Positions 11,325 through 21,800 of a stretch of 64,000 bases of DNA are shown in pieces. Location of the stretch: NCBI RefSeq assembly GCF_002288925.2, contig NW_022098031.1, positions 4,352,370 to 4,416,369 on the forward strand. Reading direction: 5' to 3'. Both the position numbers and the translations under genes were made by a program. The DNA is from Delphinapterus leucas (Eukaryota > Chordata > Mammalia > Artiodactyla > Monodontidae). The notes beneath the pieces are model-generated. The model saw nothing but the letters and a program-made list of their open reading frames with translations, had not been told where the DNA came from and did not search any database. Positions within the stretch are counted from its first letter, which is position 1, and the number at the start of each line of letters is the position of its first letter.

Positions 11325-11535
11325 AATCATAACAGTTTATATTTCTTGAATTCTATAATTCCTATAACAATATGGTAAAATAGATTTTTCTTTTAAACTC
11401 CACATTAGAGATGAGGAAAAGAGCCTTGGTGAGGTCACACAGCTAATAAATGATATGGTTGGGATTAAAACCGAGATCCGTCTGATTTTATATAGAGTTG
11501 GAGCTCAACCCCTCTACACTACACTACTTCAGTGA
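11325..11535 (+). mobile_element. MIR SINE fossil, sense
   Basis: 'cacattagagatgaggaaaa', 'tgaggtcacacagctaataa' and 'gggattaaaaccgagatccg' match the MIR core and 3' region. It ends 'ccctctacactacactactt'. Confidence 0.8.
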
Positions 11536-11539
11536 GTCA

Positions 11540-12295
11540 AATTTGTATTAATAAACTTTGTAATATTGATTGAAGTGATTTTTGAGATTTTTCTGGACCT
11601 AACAGTAATACTAACTCATAACAGTTTCTAAATTAAAACTACTAACCTAATGGGAACATTTATGCATGAAATGAAAGTATCAATACTTAGTTCTTATCAA
11701 ATATTAGCACTAAAGAAATAAAACATTAACAGAATACTTTTGATTTTTTTTTCAGATGTCAGTGCTATTCAAGGAAAAGCCTAAACTTTTACTTGACATT
11801 TTTTGCTACTTTTTATGAATTTGACAGTTGTGCATTTGGAATCCGTTCAAATTCTATTTGTAGTTAAATCATGTGAATGCCAAGATCAGTACATCTGCTT
11901 CTTAGCATCTCTAGAGTAATCTGTATTTGCAAAATGCCTTATATAAATTTAAACATGTTAACATGCTCAATCAGATTTATTTACCACAGGTTATATGATG
12001 TTAGACTTTTCACAGTAGTTTAAAAAAGGTTTGGAGCAAATAATAGGTAGCATGAGTTGCTTTTGATTTGAATACTTTTACTCAAAATAATCATAGACAT
12101 GATAAGGAGGAAATGATTATTATATTTGGTTAAGGGTAGAAAATAAGTAATAATTGTAGAGTACATTTCCATTAGCCTGACCTATAGGTAGAGAAAAGAA
12201 AGTAACATGTTTTGAAGGTCTTTTTTTTTTTTTTTATTAAGCAGGGGCACAGTTATAGTTGAGAGTATGTGTTCCTAAGAAATGAGACATTTAAA
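11540..12295. other. Unannotated AT-rich sequence
   Basis: Includes a poly(T) run at about 12222-12235 that could be the tail of an unrecognised antisense retroelement. No gene seen. Confidence 0.4.
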
Positions 12296-12299
12296 AAAA

Positions 12300-12600
12300 C
12301 ATAATCACATATCATTATTATAATCAGTAATTCCTTAATATCATGTAACACACAATCAGTATTAAAATTTCCCTGATATCCCACTAATTTTTTTTATAAA
12401 AGTTGTTTGTTTGAATCAGAATCTAAAAAAGGTCCATACATTGCATTTGGTTGATATGTCTGATGAGTCTATTTTAATCCATAACAGTGCCCGCCTTTTA
12501 TTTCTTGCCTTTATTTGTGAATAAAGGTCATTATCTTCTAGAATTTTCCCTGTTCTTAGTTTAGATTCTTGTATTTATATAGTGTACTACTTTTGTAATA
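12300..12600 (-). mobile_element. Probable ancient L1-derived fragment
   Basis: 'ggtccatacattgcatttgg', 'ttgatatgtctgatgagtct' and 'tttaatccataacagtgccc' resemble an old repeat common in mammals that includes a 'catgtctctttagtctcctt' block. Assignment is tentative. Confidence 0.4.
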
Positions 12601-13290
12601 AGGAAGGTGGGGAGAGTTAGAATGCAAATGATGTCAGGTCCAAGACTATTGGCTGACAGCAATAGGAAGTTAGGGGGAAGTAATCAACAATGAAGGACCA
12701 CCGGGGTGAAGTCTTTGGCCATCTCTGGAAAGGAGTTGACATTCAAAGACAAAGTCTTAAATGGAGCTGTGCCAACTCCAGTCCATTTCCAGGAGGGGGT
12801 TACAGAGATTAGTGGTTAAAGGAAAGGACTCGGGGAACGTGAGTGGGAGCCTGGTCGTAGCTGTACATGTAATAATACTAGGCAAAAGTAAAGCTCGCAC
12901 AGGAATTGACTGAAAACAACTAGGGAAGAATATCAACAAGGCCCAGAACAGAGGGATAAACCTGACCTGAACGCACTAGGTGGATGTTACTGGAACACAG
13001 AGTAGGTGCCTTTTTTCTCCCCCTTGTCACCTCTGAGTACCAATGTTCTAGGAGGGTAGAAGAGACACCCAATACCTAGGATATCTGGTAGCAGGCATCT
13101 AGATAAGTAGGATCTGTCCTTGTTGGGAGGGGTAGGTAGATGGCTGCTACCTGATAATGTTGGAGTATGGCACCTTCACTGCCAGCAGAGACCAGCAGAA
13201 AGGACAGTTTTGAAACACTGTTAGTTTATAGGGCGGGGCCTCTTGCCCGCTTTGCATCCATTTCAGTAAAGAGGTGGAGTAACCTATAGA
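12601..13290. other. GC-richer block of unknown nature
   Basis: Higher G content than its surroundings, with polypurine stretches, a GC box ('gggcggggcc' near 13231-13240) and 'ttcagtaaagaggtgg'. It could be a decayed LTR or an unrecognised repeat. I could not recognise it. Confidence 0.35.
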
Positions 13291-14520
13291 TTCTTAACAA
13301 TTTTTTTTCTTTGTAAATAGGATGGGCCTCAGTCCCAGTAAAACTGATAACTTATTAAATTGAAGAATTAGGTAGAATTTGGTTCAAACAAATTGAATTA
13401 CTTGTGACCTCTCAGAAAGTTTATAAATATATAAATACAGGTTGAGCAAAGTTAACTGGAATAATCTATACTAGTAATAAATAATCTTTTATACGTTAAA
13501 AGATACAAAGAAATAAAAGTCATTTGAACATTCTGCAGTGAAATAATAGTTTTTATCAAGAAAGTATTATAGAAGTAAGTATATTTTGAATATTATCATT
13601 AGGTTGAGGGCAAGAAAGATAGTAAAGTTTTGGTTAAATAAAGTTATAATTTCTTTGCATTACAGTTACCACAATTTTAGAAATTTAAGGGATTATGTGT
13701 ACTATGTTTCCCATGTTTACATAATTGTGGTAACAGCCTTTTATACACTCTCCTAAAATTGAAATGAAAAACATATTTACAACCTGGAAAGCATAGTCTA
13801 GGTAGCCATCAGAAAGAAATGGCTTCTTTTAAAAATTTATTTGGAGTTTAGGGTGCCCTCTGAGCTTAATTAAAACTCAGGAGTCAATCCTTACACCTGA
13901 GCATAAATTTATAACTATTTCCAGAGATGATGTTAAAAGTCAGCATGCACCTAACTTTGAATAGGCAATGTGGGTGGAAAGAGTAGGTAGAGCTTTTCAC
14001 TAAGACTTAATTGTCCTTAACCTGTGAATACATAATTACATAATTCATTATGATGAACTTTCATGTGGGAAAGTTCTGTGGTGGGAATCATTAATTCTTC
14101 ATAGTTATGTGAAAAAAGTATATAATTCTGTTTTTTATTATTCTAAATCATGATCTCCTAAATATACGTTAATGCCTTAGTCTGATTATTAATGAAATAT
14201 CTTCATTGGTACATTATGCAAATTTGAACTAAGAATGTCATTATGAAGAAAAACACTTAAAATGCTACACCAGTACAGTTATTTAAAAAGAGAATACCAA
14301 CAAAATATTCACACAGTTTTGCCTATATGGATGAGAACAGAGGAAAAAAGTGGAAATGTTTAGTGTTTTTGCTTTTAAGGGCATATATTAGATGGAGATA
14401 ATAACACAAATGGATGACATACTTGGTCTGATGAGGTCTGTTTAATAGTAGGTGTAAAGTGAGAATCTGGTTAGACTTATTCTGCTGTTAGGCATCTGAA
14501 AGATTATTTTTTTTCTTTTA
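13291..14520. other. Unannotated AT-rich sequence
   Basis: No repeat, exon or RNA gene recognised over about 1.2 kb. Local near-palindromes ('taccacaattttag' / 'aattgtggtaacag' around 13668-13736) are present. Confidence 0.4.
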
Positions 14521-14534
14521 AAAATATAGAAATA

Positions 14535-14820
14535 GGACTCCCCTGGTGGTGCAGTGGTTAAGAATCCGCCTGCCAATGCAGGGGACTTGGGTTCGAGCCC
14601 TGGTCCGGGAAGATCCCACATGCCGCGGAGCAACTAAGCCCATGTACCACAACTACTGAGCCTGTGCTTTAGAGCCCACGAGCCACAACTACTGAAGCCC
14701 GCATGCCTAGAGCCCATGCTCTGCAACAAGAGAAGCCACTGCAATGAGAAGCCTGCGCACCACAACGAAGACCCAATGCAGCCAAAAATAAATAAATAAA
14801 TAAATTTATTAAAAAAAAAA
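14535..14820 (+). mobile_element. CHR-2-type SINE (older subtype), sense
   Basis: Starts 'ggactcccctggtggtgcag', carries the B box 'gggttcgagccc', and ends in 'gacccaatgcagcc' followed by an (AAAT)n/poly(A) tail. Its upstream flank 'tatagaaata' (about 14524-14533) recurs at about 15083-15092, beyond the second SINE. Both SINEs and the TA repeat therefore lie between the direct repeats of this first insertion. Confidence 0.88.
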
Positions 14821-14849
14821 TATACATATATATATATATATATATATAT
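14821..14849. repeat. (TA)n microsatellite in a SINE tail
   Basis: About 29 bp of TA/ACATA repeats between the two stacked SINEs, probably grown from the first SINE's tail. Confidence 0.85.
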
Positions 14850-15082
14850 TGGGCTTCCCTGGTGGCGCAGTGGTTGAGAGTCCGCCTACCGATGCAGGGG
14901 ACATGGGTTCGTGCCCCAGTCCAGGAAGATCCCACATGCCGTGGAGCGGCTGGGCCTGTGAGCCATGGCCGCTAAGCCTGTGTCCAGAGCCTGTGGCCCG
15001 CAACAAGAGAGGCCACAACAGTGAGAGGCCCGCGTACCGCAAAAAAAAAACAAAAACAAAAAAACAAACAAAAAACATATAT
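14850..15082 (+). mobile_element. Young CHR-2-type SINE, sense, inserted in the tail of the first
   Basis: Starts 'gggcttccctggtggcgcag' and ends 'cccgcgtaccgcaaaaaaaa', followed by an AAAAC-type tail and a short TA run. It has the short body of the young subtype. It sits in the TA-rich tail of the preceding SINE in the same orientation, giving a SINE tandem. Confidence 0.9.
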
Positions 15083-15254
15083 ATATAGAAATAATTTTAA
15101 CAATTCTTATTGTTTTGCATAGTCAATAGTTTTTAGATTTATGTAAATATTTGCCACTTTCAATGCTTTTCCTTTAGTCTCAGCCCTCAAACCTCCCATT
15201 TAGGATCATTTTATTTTTGTCTGAAGAAAGAAAATTTCTTTAGACTTTGTTAGT

Positions 15255-16150
15255 GAGAATCTATTAGCAGGGAACTCTGCTCTTGACTGAAAATGCCTTT
15301 ATTTTTGCCTCTTTCTTGAAATATCTTTTCACTGGGTATTGAATTCTAGGCTGACAGTCATTTTCTTTTAGCCCATTGAATATATTATTTCATTGTCTTT
15401 TGGTTTCTATTGTTACTGATGAAAAGTCACTTATCACTTTTGAGGATAATCTGTAGTTTTTTCCTCTACTATTTTTAAGGTTTTCTCTTTTGTTTTTATT
15501 TTCCTAGACTTTCACTATAATGTATTTAAGTGTGGATTTATTATTCTTTAACTTGCTTGGGATTTGAGAGACTTCCTAAGTCTGTGGATTGGAGTCTTTC
15601 ATAAGTTCTGTAAAGTTCTCATCCACTATTTTGTCAAATATTGCCTCTGGCCCACTATCTCTTTCCTATTCTTCTGGAGGTATAATTAGAATTATTTTAG
15701 ATCTTCTCACAATGTCTTCCATGTCACTTAGAGTCTCTTTTATATTTTTCATTTATTTTTCTTTTTCTGTTGCATTTGGGATAATTTTTTCATCTTTATC
15801 TCCCAGTTCACTAGATTGTATTTCTGCTGTGTCAAATAGACTATTAAACTTGCCCACTGAATTTTAAATTTTAATAATTTATTTTTTAAAATTCATTAAG
15901 TTTAATTTTTTCAAGTATCTTCAGTCATTCTTGTTTTCTGTATGTATTTTCAAGCTTGTTTTTTATTCCTTTATTCATATTTTATAGTCTGTGGCTGGTA
16001 ATTTCAGTATCTGTAGCCCTTTTTAATCTGTTTCTGCTGTCTTATATTTCTACTGTTTCTCACTAATGGTGTTTTTCTTCTGTGCTTGTTATTCTTTAAG
16101 ATGTGAGCTGCTAATTTTCCTCAGAATTTTATTTATAACCATTCTTTAAG
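15255..16150 (-). mobile_element. Ancient L1M-type fragment, antisense
   Basis: The T-rich text resembles the reverse complement of old L1 ORF1 and flanking sequence: 'ttgaattctaggctgacagt', 'atattatttcattgtctttt', 'ataatgtatttaagtgtgga', 'caaatattgcctctggccca'. The small open frame at 15589-15867 on the plus strand is a shadow. Confidence 0.65.
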
Positions 16151-17085
16151 GCTTAAGATGAAGGTGCATTCCTTCAGAGAGGATTGGCATTTGCTTCTGC
16201 CAGGTGTCTGAGAGCACAATAATTCAAAATTATTCTTAATTAACTTATCAGCTTAAGGTGGTTTGGGATCACCCAGATAGTATGAATTCAAGTTACGTTT
16301 TTGTGTGAGAGCTGGATTGAGTCCAAATTCTGAGATATGATTTTGCTTTTCCCTTGATCATAGGTGCTAACATTTAAGACAGTAAATTTTCTTTGTAGAC
16401 TTGGGGATGGGTGTGTATGCTAGCAAGGGGCAAATTTATTTCTAACATCTTTATTCTGAATGAATAATCCTTGGAACCAAAGCTTTCTCCCCCCACGTCC
16501 CACTCTGTGTAGGGCAGGTCATGGGTTTTGTCTCTTATAAGACCAGAAAAAGGTCATGTTAACTGGGTTTGGCAAATGCCCATGGGGTAAAGGCTGGCTT
16601 TAGGATCTGCTCAACTCTCTAGGTTTCTGTCTTCATTTAATTTTCTTGACCTAATAATTTCTTACTTTATTGCCAGTTAATCAATATATTTAATAAGGTT
16701 AAAAAATATTTTTCCAGGTATTTATTTGTTTTCAGTGTGATCACTGACTGATGTACCTAGTCCATGATATTGCCAGAAACAAAGCCTATATTCTTCTTTA
16801 AAGTTTATTATCCAAATTTTCCTGGACAGATATTTGGTTAAGATAAATAATAGTAAACAAAAATGCTTAAAATCAATATGCAAATGTTTTGCAAGCAAAT
16901 CTGTAGATTTTATAAAGAGTTTCTTTTTAATATAAATTTTAGTTGACTGTTTATCAAATATGTGGTTGACTGTTTTGTAGATGTGTATTATTTTGTTTTA
17001 TTAAATAGAAGTTTGAATACTGTTCTATAGTGCATTTAGCCTTTGAACCACTAATCTGCTGGCTCATATTCACTTTAGGTGATCT
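16151..17085. other. Unannotated sequence
   Basis: No gene or repeat recognised. Confidence 0.4.
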
Positions 17086-17089
17086 GCCA

Positions 17090-17400
17090 GGTTATACTAT
17101 ATAACAATTTCAAAAATCTCTGTGACTTAAAACAACGAATATTTATGTTTTACTCTTGTTTTGTGTTAGTAGCTGCAGGTCAGTTGCTGCAGTACTGCTC
17201 CAGGGTAAAGGCCAGTTTCAGGTCTGCTCCACATATTTTCTTATTCTGAGACCCTATTTGTAACATGCTTTTCCCATGGTAGGCAGCACAAGACTAACAG
17301 ATTGCCCTGAATGTTGCACTAAAACTTAAAGATGTTAGCATGTGTCACACCTGCTCACAAACAATTGGCTAGAGCAAGTCGTTATGACCAAGAATAATAA
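17090..17400. mobile_element. Possible ancient repeat remnant
   Basis: 'ctgtgacttaaaacaacgaa' and 'ttagtagctgcaggtcag' resemble a common old mammalian repeat in which 'ggcttaaaacaacacatttatt...tctgtaggtcag' occurs. Diverged; family not assigned. Confidence 0.4.
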
Positions 17401-18107
17401 AACAATCTACCATAGTCTTCAAAATTATGTTAAATACCTTATTTATGTTTGAGGTTGCTCTCAATCCAGTCTTCTTAGAACAAATGAGGATTTTAACCTA
17501 AAATCCTCATCAGCAATCTTTGGCAATGTAAGTGTCTAAACGGAAGGCTAAAGGAAAAAAAACAAAAAACAAAAAACCCTTAAGCCAAATTTCTTACATT
17601 CTAGGTCAGAGTTTTCTGTGGGAAAGATTATCACTCCTGTCAGTGCTTAAACTGATTTGGAAAAAAGAACTTTTCATTCTTAGAAATGTATAATTAATTA
17701 AACACCAGGCAAAGAGATGAATTTTCACTGGAGTTTAAATTGGATAGTTATAATAAAAAGTTTTAGTTTAATATGCTATTCTTAAAATCATTTAAGAGTA
17801 GCAAACTTGCAGGGCCTCTCTTCACATAACAAATGGAAGTTATTGAATATTTTTCAGTTACAGTGCAAGATCACATATTACAATTTCTGCTTATGTTGTG
17901 ATTACATTGAAAATGCTAGACTGAATGATTATTTCCTGGAATCATAGAATACCAGATTTGAAAGGATCTGAAAAGCATATATTTTTCAACTGTAGTGTAC
18001 TGATATGCCATTTTGCTGCAATCAATTGTGAGGTATGTTAAAATCATTAGTTATTCATGACAAGTAACTATTACTAGCAACAGTTAAAATACAGAATATT
18101 ATTAAAG
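17401..18107. other. Unannotated sequence
   Basis: Contains an A-rich tract near 17555-17578. Otherwise nothing recognised. Confidence 0.4.
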
Positions 18108-18114
18108 ATATACT

Positions 18115-18766
18115 TGAAACCCAGCAGAGCCCTGTGGGGCCTTCCCAGGGACAGATCCCCGAGTCCCCTCCCCCACTCTTGTTTATAGAAAAGCTTTTGC
18201 CTCCTAGGCCTTCCCCAAGTTCCAAAGAGCAAATTTAATCTGAGAAGTGAGAAAATGCAGAAACAAAGGAAAACAGTCAAGCACAACAAAATAATAATTG
18301 TTTAGCCATAAAACAAAGTCAAGGGCCTTTAGTTCTTCCTCAAGGGCTATAGATAATATCCTGAGCCATACCCTTGAGTTGTTTTGCAGAAACTAAAGCG
18401 TGTACCAGGCGAAAGAAGTTAACTGCTGACCACCAGCACACAGACCCCAGACTGGTTGGAACCAAAAGGATGATGTGTTGACTCCCAAAATACCACCCTG
18501 TTACCTCACCACCAACCAGTCAGAAGGATGTCCACAAGCTGATCAGGCACCCTGAGACCCTCTCCCTCACCTTGCCTTTAAAAACCCTTCCCTGAAAGCC
18601 ATTGTGAAAGATATACTTGGGTCTTTTCAGCATGAGCTCCTCCTTCTCTTTGCTTGGTCCCACATTGGGCGTCTTGCAGTAAACTCTGTACTTTCCTTCA
18701 CCACAACTTGGTGTTAATGAGTGGCTTTACTGTGTGCCAGCGAGGGCACCCAAGTTTGATTCTGCA
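18115..18766 (+). mobile_element. Solo LTR of an endogenous retrovirus
   Basis: A 652-bp GC-richer block begins TGAAACCC and ends TTCTGCA (TG...CA termini). It is bounded by identical 7-bp direct repeats 'atatact' (18108-18114 and 18767-18773). It contains a TATA-like 'tttaaaa' (about 18578-18584), an AGTAAA polyadenylation-type hexamer at 18678-18683 and a following T/C-rich stretch. This order reads U3-R-U5 on the plus strand. No internal viral genes or primer-binding site follow, so a full provirus has been reduced to one LTR, normally by recombination between its two LTRs. The retroviral class is not assigned. Direct repeats of 4-6 bp are usual, so one matching base may be chance. Confidence 0.75.
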
Positions 18767-18824
18767 ATATACTTACATTTGTCTTCCTATAATATCTTCA
18801 CTTTCACTTACTTGCATTCTGATT

Positions 18825-18844
18825 TTGTGTGTGTGTGTGTGTGT

Positions 18845-18876
<32 letters not shown>
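18825..18876 (+). repeat. (GT)n microsatellite
   Basis: About 52 bp of TG dinucleotides with one TA interruption. The alternating purine-pyrimidine run lies just downstream of the LTR. Confidence 0.95.
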
Positions 18877-18879
18877 CTG

Positions 18880-20620
18880 AAAGGAGTTATAGCTAGTTTG
18901 AAAAGAATTTGCATAATCCTGGGTACACCATGGCTACTTGTTTCAAACGTGAACATCATCCCCTGGAAATAAAGATTGAGTATCATTCCTTAAAGAGCAT
19001 GTAGTCAACTTCCTACTTTTATTAGAACTTGAAATACAGAGAGTAATTTATCTAGCCACATATCTAGTTAGCTAAGTCTATAACCTAGGCCTCCTTGATT
19101 CCAGTACAGTGCTTTCCATTTCAATAAATGACCATCTGTTTTCGTCAGACAGTATAAGAAAGTGGAGTTGAGGCATTAGAGGATTAGGCAAGGCAATTCA
19201 TCTACTTCTAATCTTTAGTCTTAGTTCCCAAAGTAAAGGAAAAGCACCAGAGAAACGGAGCCCAGATGGTATATTTTGCATGTTATCTATGCTCTAGGAA
19301 CATTCTTTTTGAAATCTATTTGATCGCAACTCACAATAAGAAATACAGTTTAAATCACAACACAGGACATACGCACCCTCCCCCATAACTGAAACAGAAG
19401 TTTCACAAAGAATTCTTCCCCTTATTATATATGCACTCTGATCTTTAATTTTTGATTCCAGTCTAGCCTATTTCACTAAAAAATAAATTGACTTTTGAGC
19501 CAGTTTGAAAACCCCTGCCCTAGAAAATAGAAGGCAGGCTTCAATCTGTTGACAAACTCCAAAATTACTAGCTTTGCTGAAATTGTGTCATTCACAGAAT
19601 ACTAAACCTCCTTCATATGTATTTGAACTACAAGTACAATCTCTCAAACTTCAGAACAGAGCCTATAGAATCTTTTCCTCACTGGAACACCAGTTCATTA
19701 CAATATCTCATAGATTCTAAGACTCACTGTTTTTCATATTTTAACATCTCTGAGTTCAAGATGTGTCTTTAAAAAATCAGTGGCATGGCATAGTTTAATT
19801 GGCAGTATTTCTTTTCTTTCTTGGGTAACGTGAAATAACGGTAAGACTTAAAGTCCATGATTTCTTAGAGTTTCTATGAAATAGCTTAGTTCATAAGGAT
19901 TATATAGGCCGAACTCTATTGCTTATTCATTTCAAAGTATCCAGCTGATCAGAATACTTCTTGCCGTCTTAAGAAAATGTAATGAGGAGATGACAATCAC
20001 TTAAGAAAAAAACTTAGTTCTGGGTTAGAAGGAAAAATGAGTTACAGACTGAGTTTGGTTATTATATAAAGCTTTTTCATGTGCCTTCATTGTTAGCAGA
20101 ATTTGATTATGATCTTTCTGCTTTTCTACCTACCTTATTTTTGTATTGTTACTGTCTTTCTTTTGGTCACTCCCATTTTACTCTTCCTCTCAATAACAGG
20201 GTTGGGGGGAGCGTTCCTTGGACTACCGTTAAAAAGGAAGGCAAAAAGTTATGTCCAAAGTTAAGGTACCTGAAAAAAAAATCAAGAATTAGGCTTTATT
20301 TTTTAAAATGGAACGAACTGTCCAATTCCTGTGTAGCTGTTTAAACTGCCACCAACCTAACGCATAGTAAAACTTAATGACTGTAAAACTGGCACAAAGG
20401 ATCCTGAACAGGACTAGGAACCAAGATAAAATTTCTAGGCTATTTGCATCCCAGTGTGAAGGAAATGCACCATCCTCTCCTCAAAAATAAAAAGCTCTCA
20501 TGAAGAAACCACTACATTAAATGTCACAATTAACGTGCTACTAGAAATAGGAACAAGTAGTTACTGCTTTCCAAGCCAGACACCACGATGCCTTCTGCTT
20601 TTCTTTGTTTGACTAAAACT
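18880..20620. other. Upstream flank of the CpG island, mostly unique
   Basis: A diverged sense MIR is possible at 19010-19120 ('agttagctaagtctataacc'). The rest holds no recognised repeat. The low repeat load next to a CpG island suits promoter-proximal sequence. No coding exon seen. Confidence 0.45.
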
Positions 20621-20905
20621 CTAGTCAAGCCCCAGGCTGGGGAGGCGGGGGCTCCCGCGCCCTACCCGGGAGCTCTCCGGTGCAGCCTCCTTAGATGAGG
20701 TAGGGCCCTGCACGACCGGTCCCGAAGACCTCGCCTCAACAGGCGCGGGGCGGGCGGCGGTAGGTTCGCCTCCCGAAACCGCCCCAAGGGGTGCAGAGGC
20801 GGTTCGGCGGCGTTCAGACTCTGCCTGAACCAGGTGTTGACAGTTGCTCCAGCCCAGTCGTCTCCGGCCAGGCAGAGGAGGGCTCTCCAAGGCTGCCTCC
20901 GCGCG

Positions 20906-20919
20906 TCGTCACGTGACGA
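20906..20919. promoter_or_regulatory. 14-bp palindrome with E-box CACGTG
   Basis: TCGTCACGTGACGA is a perfect inverted repeat centred on CACGTG. CACGTG flanked by T and A (TCACGTGA) is the site class bound by USF and the MITF/TFE family (CLEAR-like). The outer CGTCA/TGACG arms are also half-sites of the kind bound by CREB/ATF factors. It lies about 35 bp upstream of the GC boxes. Binding is inferred, not shown. Confidence 0.7.
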
Positions 20920-20948
20920 GAAGGGGGTGCGACCGGAGCCCGCTAGTA

Positions 20949-20972
20949 GGGGGCGGGACCGGGGGCGGGGCC
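20949..20972 (+). promoter_or_regulatory. Paired GC boxes (Sp1-type)
   Basis: Two copies of GGGGGCGGG stand 12 bp apart. Such pairs commonly sit within about 100 bp upstream of the start in TATA-less CpG-island promoters, which would place transcription start at about 20990-21100 on the plus strand. Confidence 0.7.
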
Positions 20973-20999
20973 TCGAATGTGAAGGATCTCGGAGGCTCT

Positions 21000-21378
21000 G
21001 GATGCCCAAAGAGGTGGCGGCTCGGCCGATGACAGCATTAGGCCGCGACGCGTTCCCGGCCGGGCGGTGGTGGTAGCGGCAGCCCGAGCGGCTGAAGCGT
21101 TAGCTTTCGCCGGGGCGGTAGCCGCCGCCGGTAGCCCGCAGACGGAGGGAAAGTGGGGGCCCGCCCTGGCTGGTAGACCGCAGGGTCGGAGTTCCCGCCC
21201 TCCTAGCGGGCCGAACGGGCAGTTCCTCCGTGGCGGCCAGGCAGCGCTCTTGGTCTGAGCTCGCGCCCCAGCTGCCGCCGGCGACAGCGGCCGAGAGAAG
21301 TTGGGGTTCGATTGGACGCGTGCAGGGCCCCAGAGGAACCGGCCGCCTGCGCCCCGCCTCTCCGGGGGCTCCACACCG
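21000..21378 (+). other. Candidate untranslated first exon of an unidentified gene
   Basis: Proposed from context. It is a GC-rich stretch downstream of the GC boxes ending in CACACCG|GTGAGTG, a near-perfect splice donor at 21379-21385. The start is approximate (20990-21100). Short ATG frames such as the one at about 21000 (ending at 21076) and frames running past the donor show no recognisable domain, so the exon is most likely 5' untranslated. I do not recognise the gene, and no later exon could be supported. Much of the rest of the window would be its first intron. The strand is supported by the donor, the GC-box placement and the antisense bias of downstream insertions. An alternative is a minus-strand or bidirectional transcript. 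Confidence 0.55.
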
Positions 21379-21800
21379 GTGAGTGTCGAGCCGGTCCCCG
21401 AGTTGGGGGGCGGCGGGTTCGCACCCCTACGGGCGACTGCACCCCTTGACTCCCACGTTCTGAGCTGGGGCGGACGGGCACTCCGGGCCCCCACGCCGGG
21501 GAGTTTTTCTTTGGCTCCTTTGTCCCCTTTTGGAGTGGGAAATTCCAAAGGCTGGCGGGGATGGAGTGTTTTGGGGCCCACAGTAAGTGCGTCTGCAACC
21601 TTCCAAAGCCGCGGCAGGGGCAGGGGCCGGTACGAGCTTTTTGTTGGCCCTGAGTGTGTGCCTCCTCCCGAAGTTTGACTGGGCGGACGGCAGGGTCTCG
21701 CCGGAAGCCCCGGCGCCCTGGAGAGCTGGCGCTTTGTCACTTGGTGCCGTAAAGGCGAGGCTCCCGTTTTCCTGTGACAGCCCCAGAGGAGGCTGTGCCG

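Larger units (their letters stand above)
20635..21800. promoter_or_regulatory. CpG island promoter
   Basis: About 1.2 kb of GC-rich, CpG-dense sequence in an otherwise AT-rich window, with many undepleted CG dinucleotides ('gcgcgtcgtcacgtgacg', 'ggccgcgacgcgttcccgg'). It contains two adjacent GC boxes, an E-box palindrome and a strong splice donor. There is no TATA box near the likely start. This is the usual arrangement of a broadly expressed mammalian gene's promoter. The several long open frames on both strands here are a by-product of high GC content. Nothing rules out divergent (bidirectional) transcription. Confidence 0.92.

Noticed and set aside
14535..15070. Possible tRNA genes (A and B box-like motifs)
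   Set aside because: They are the tRNA-derived heads of SINEs; the sequence does not fold as a complete tRNA and is followed by SINE bodies and A tails.
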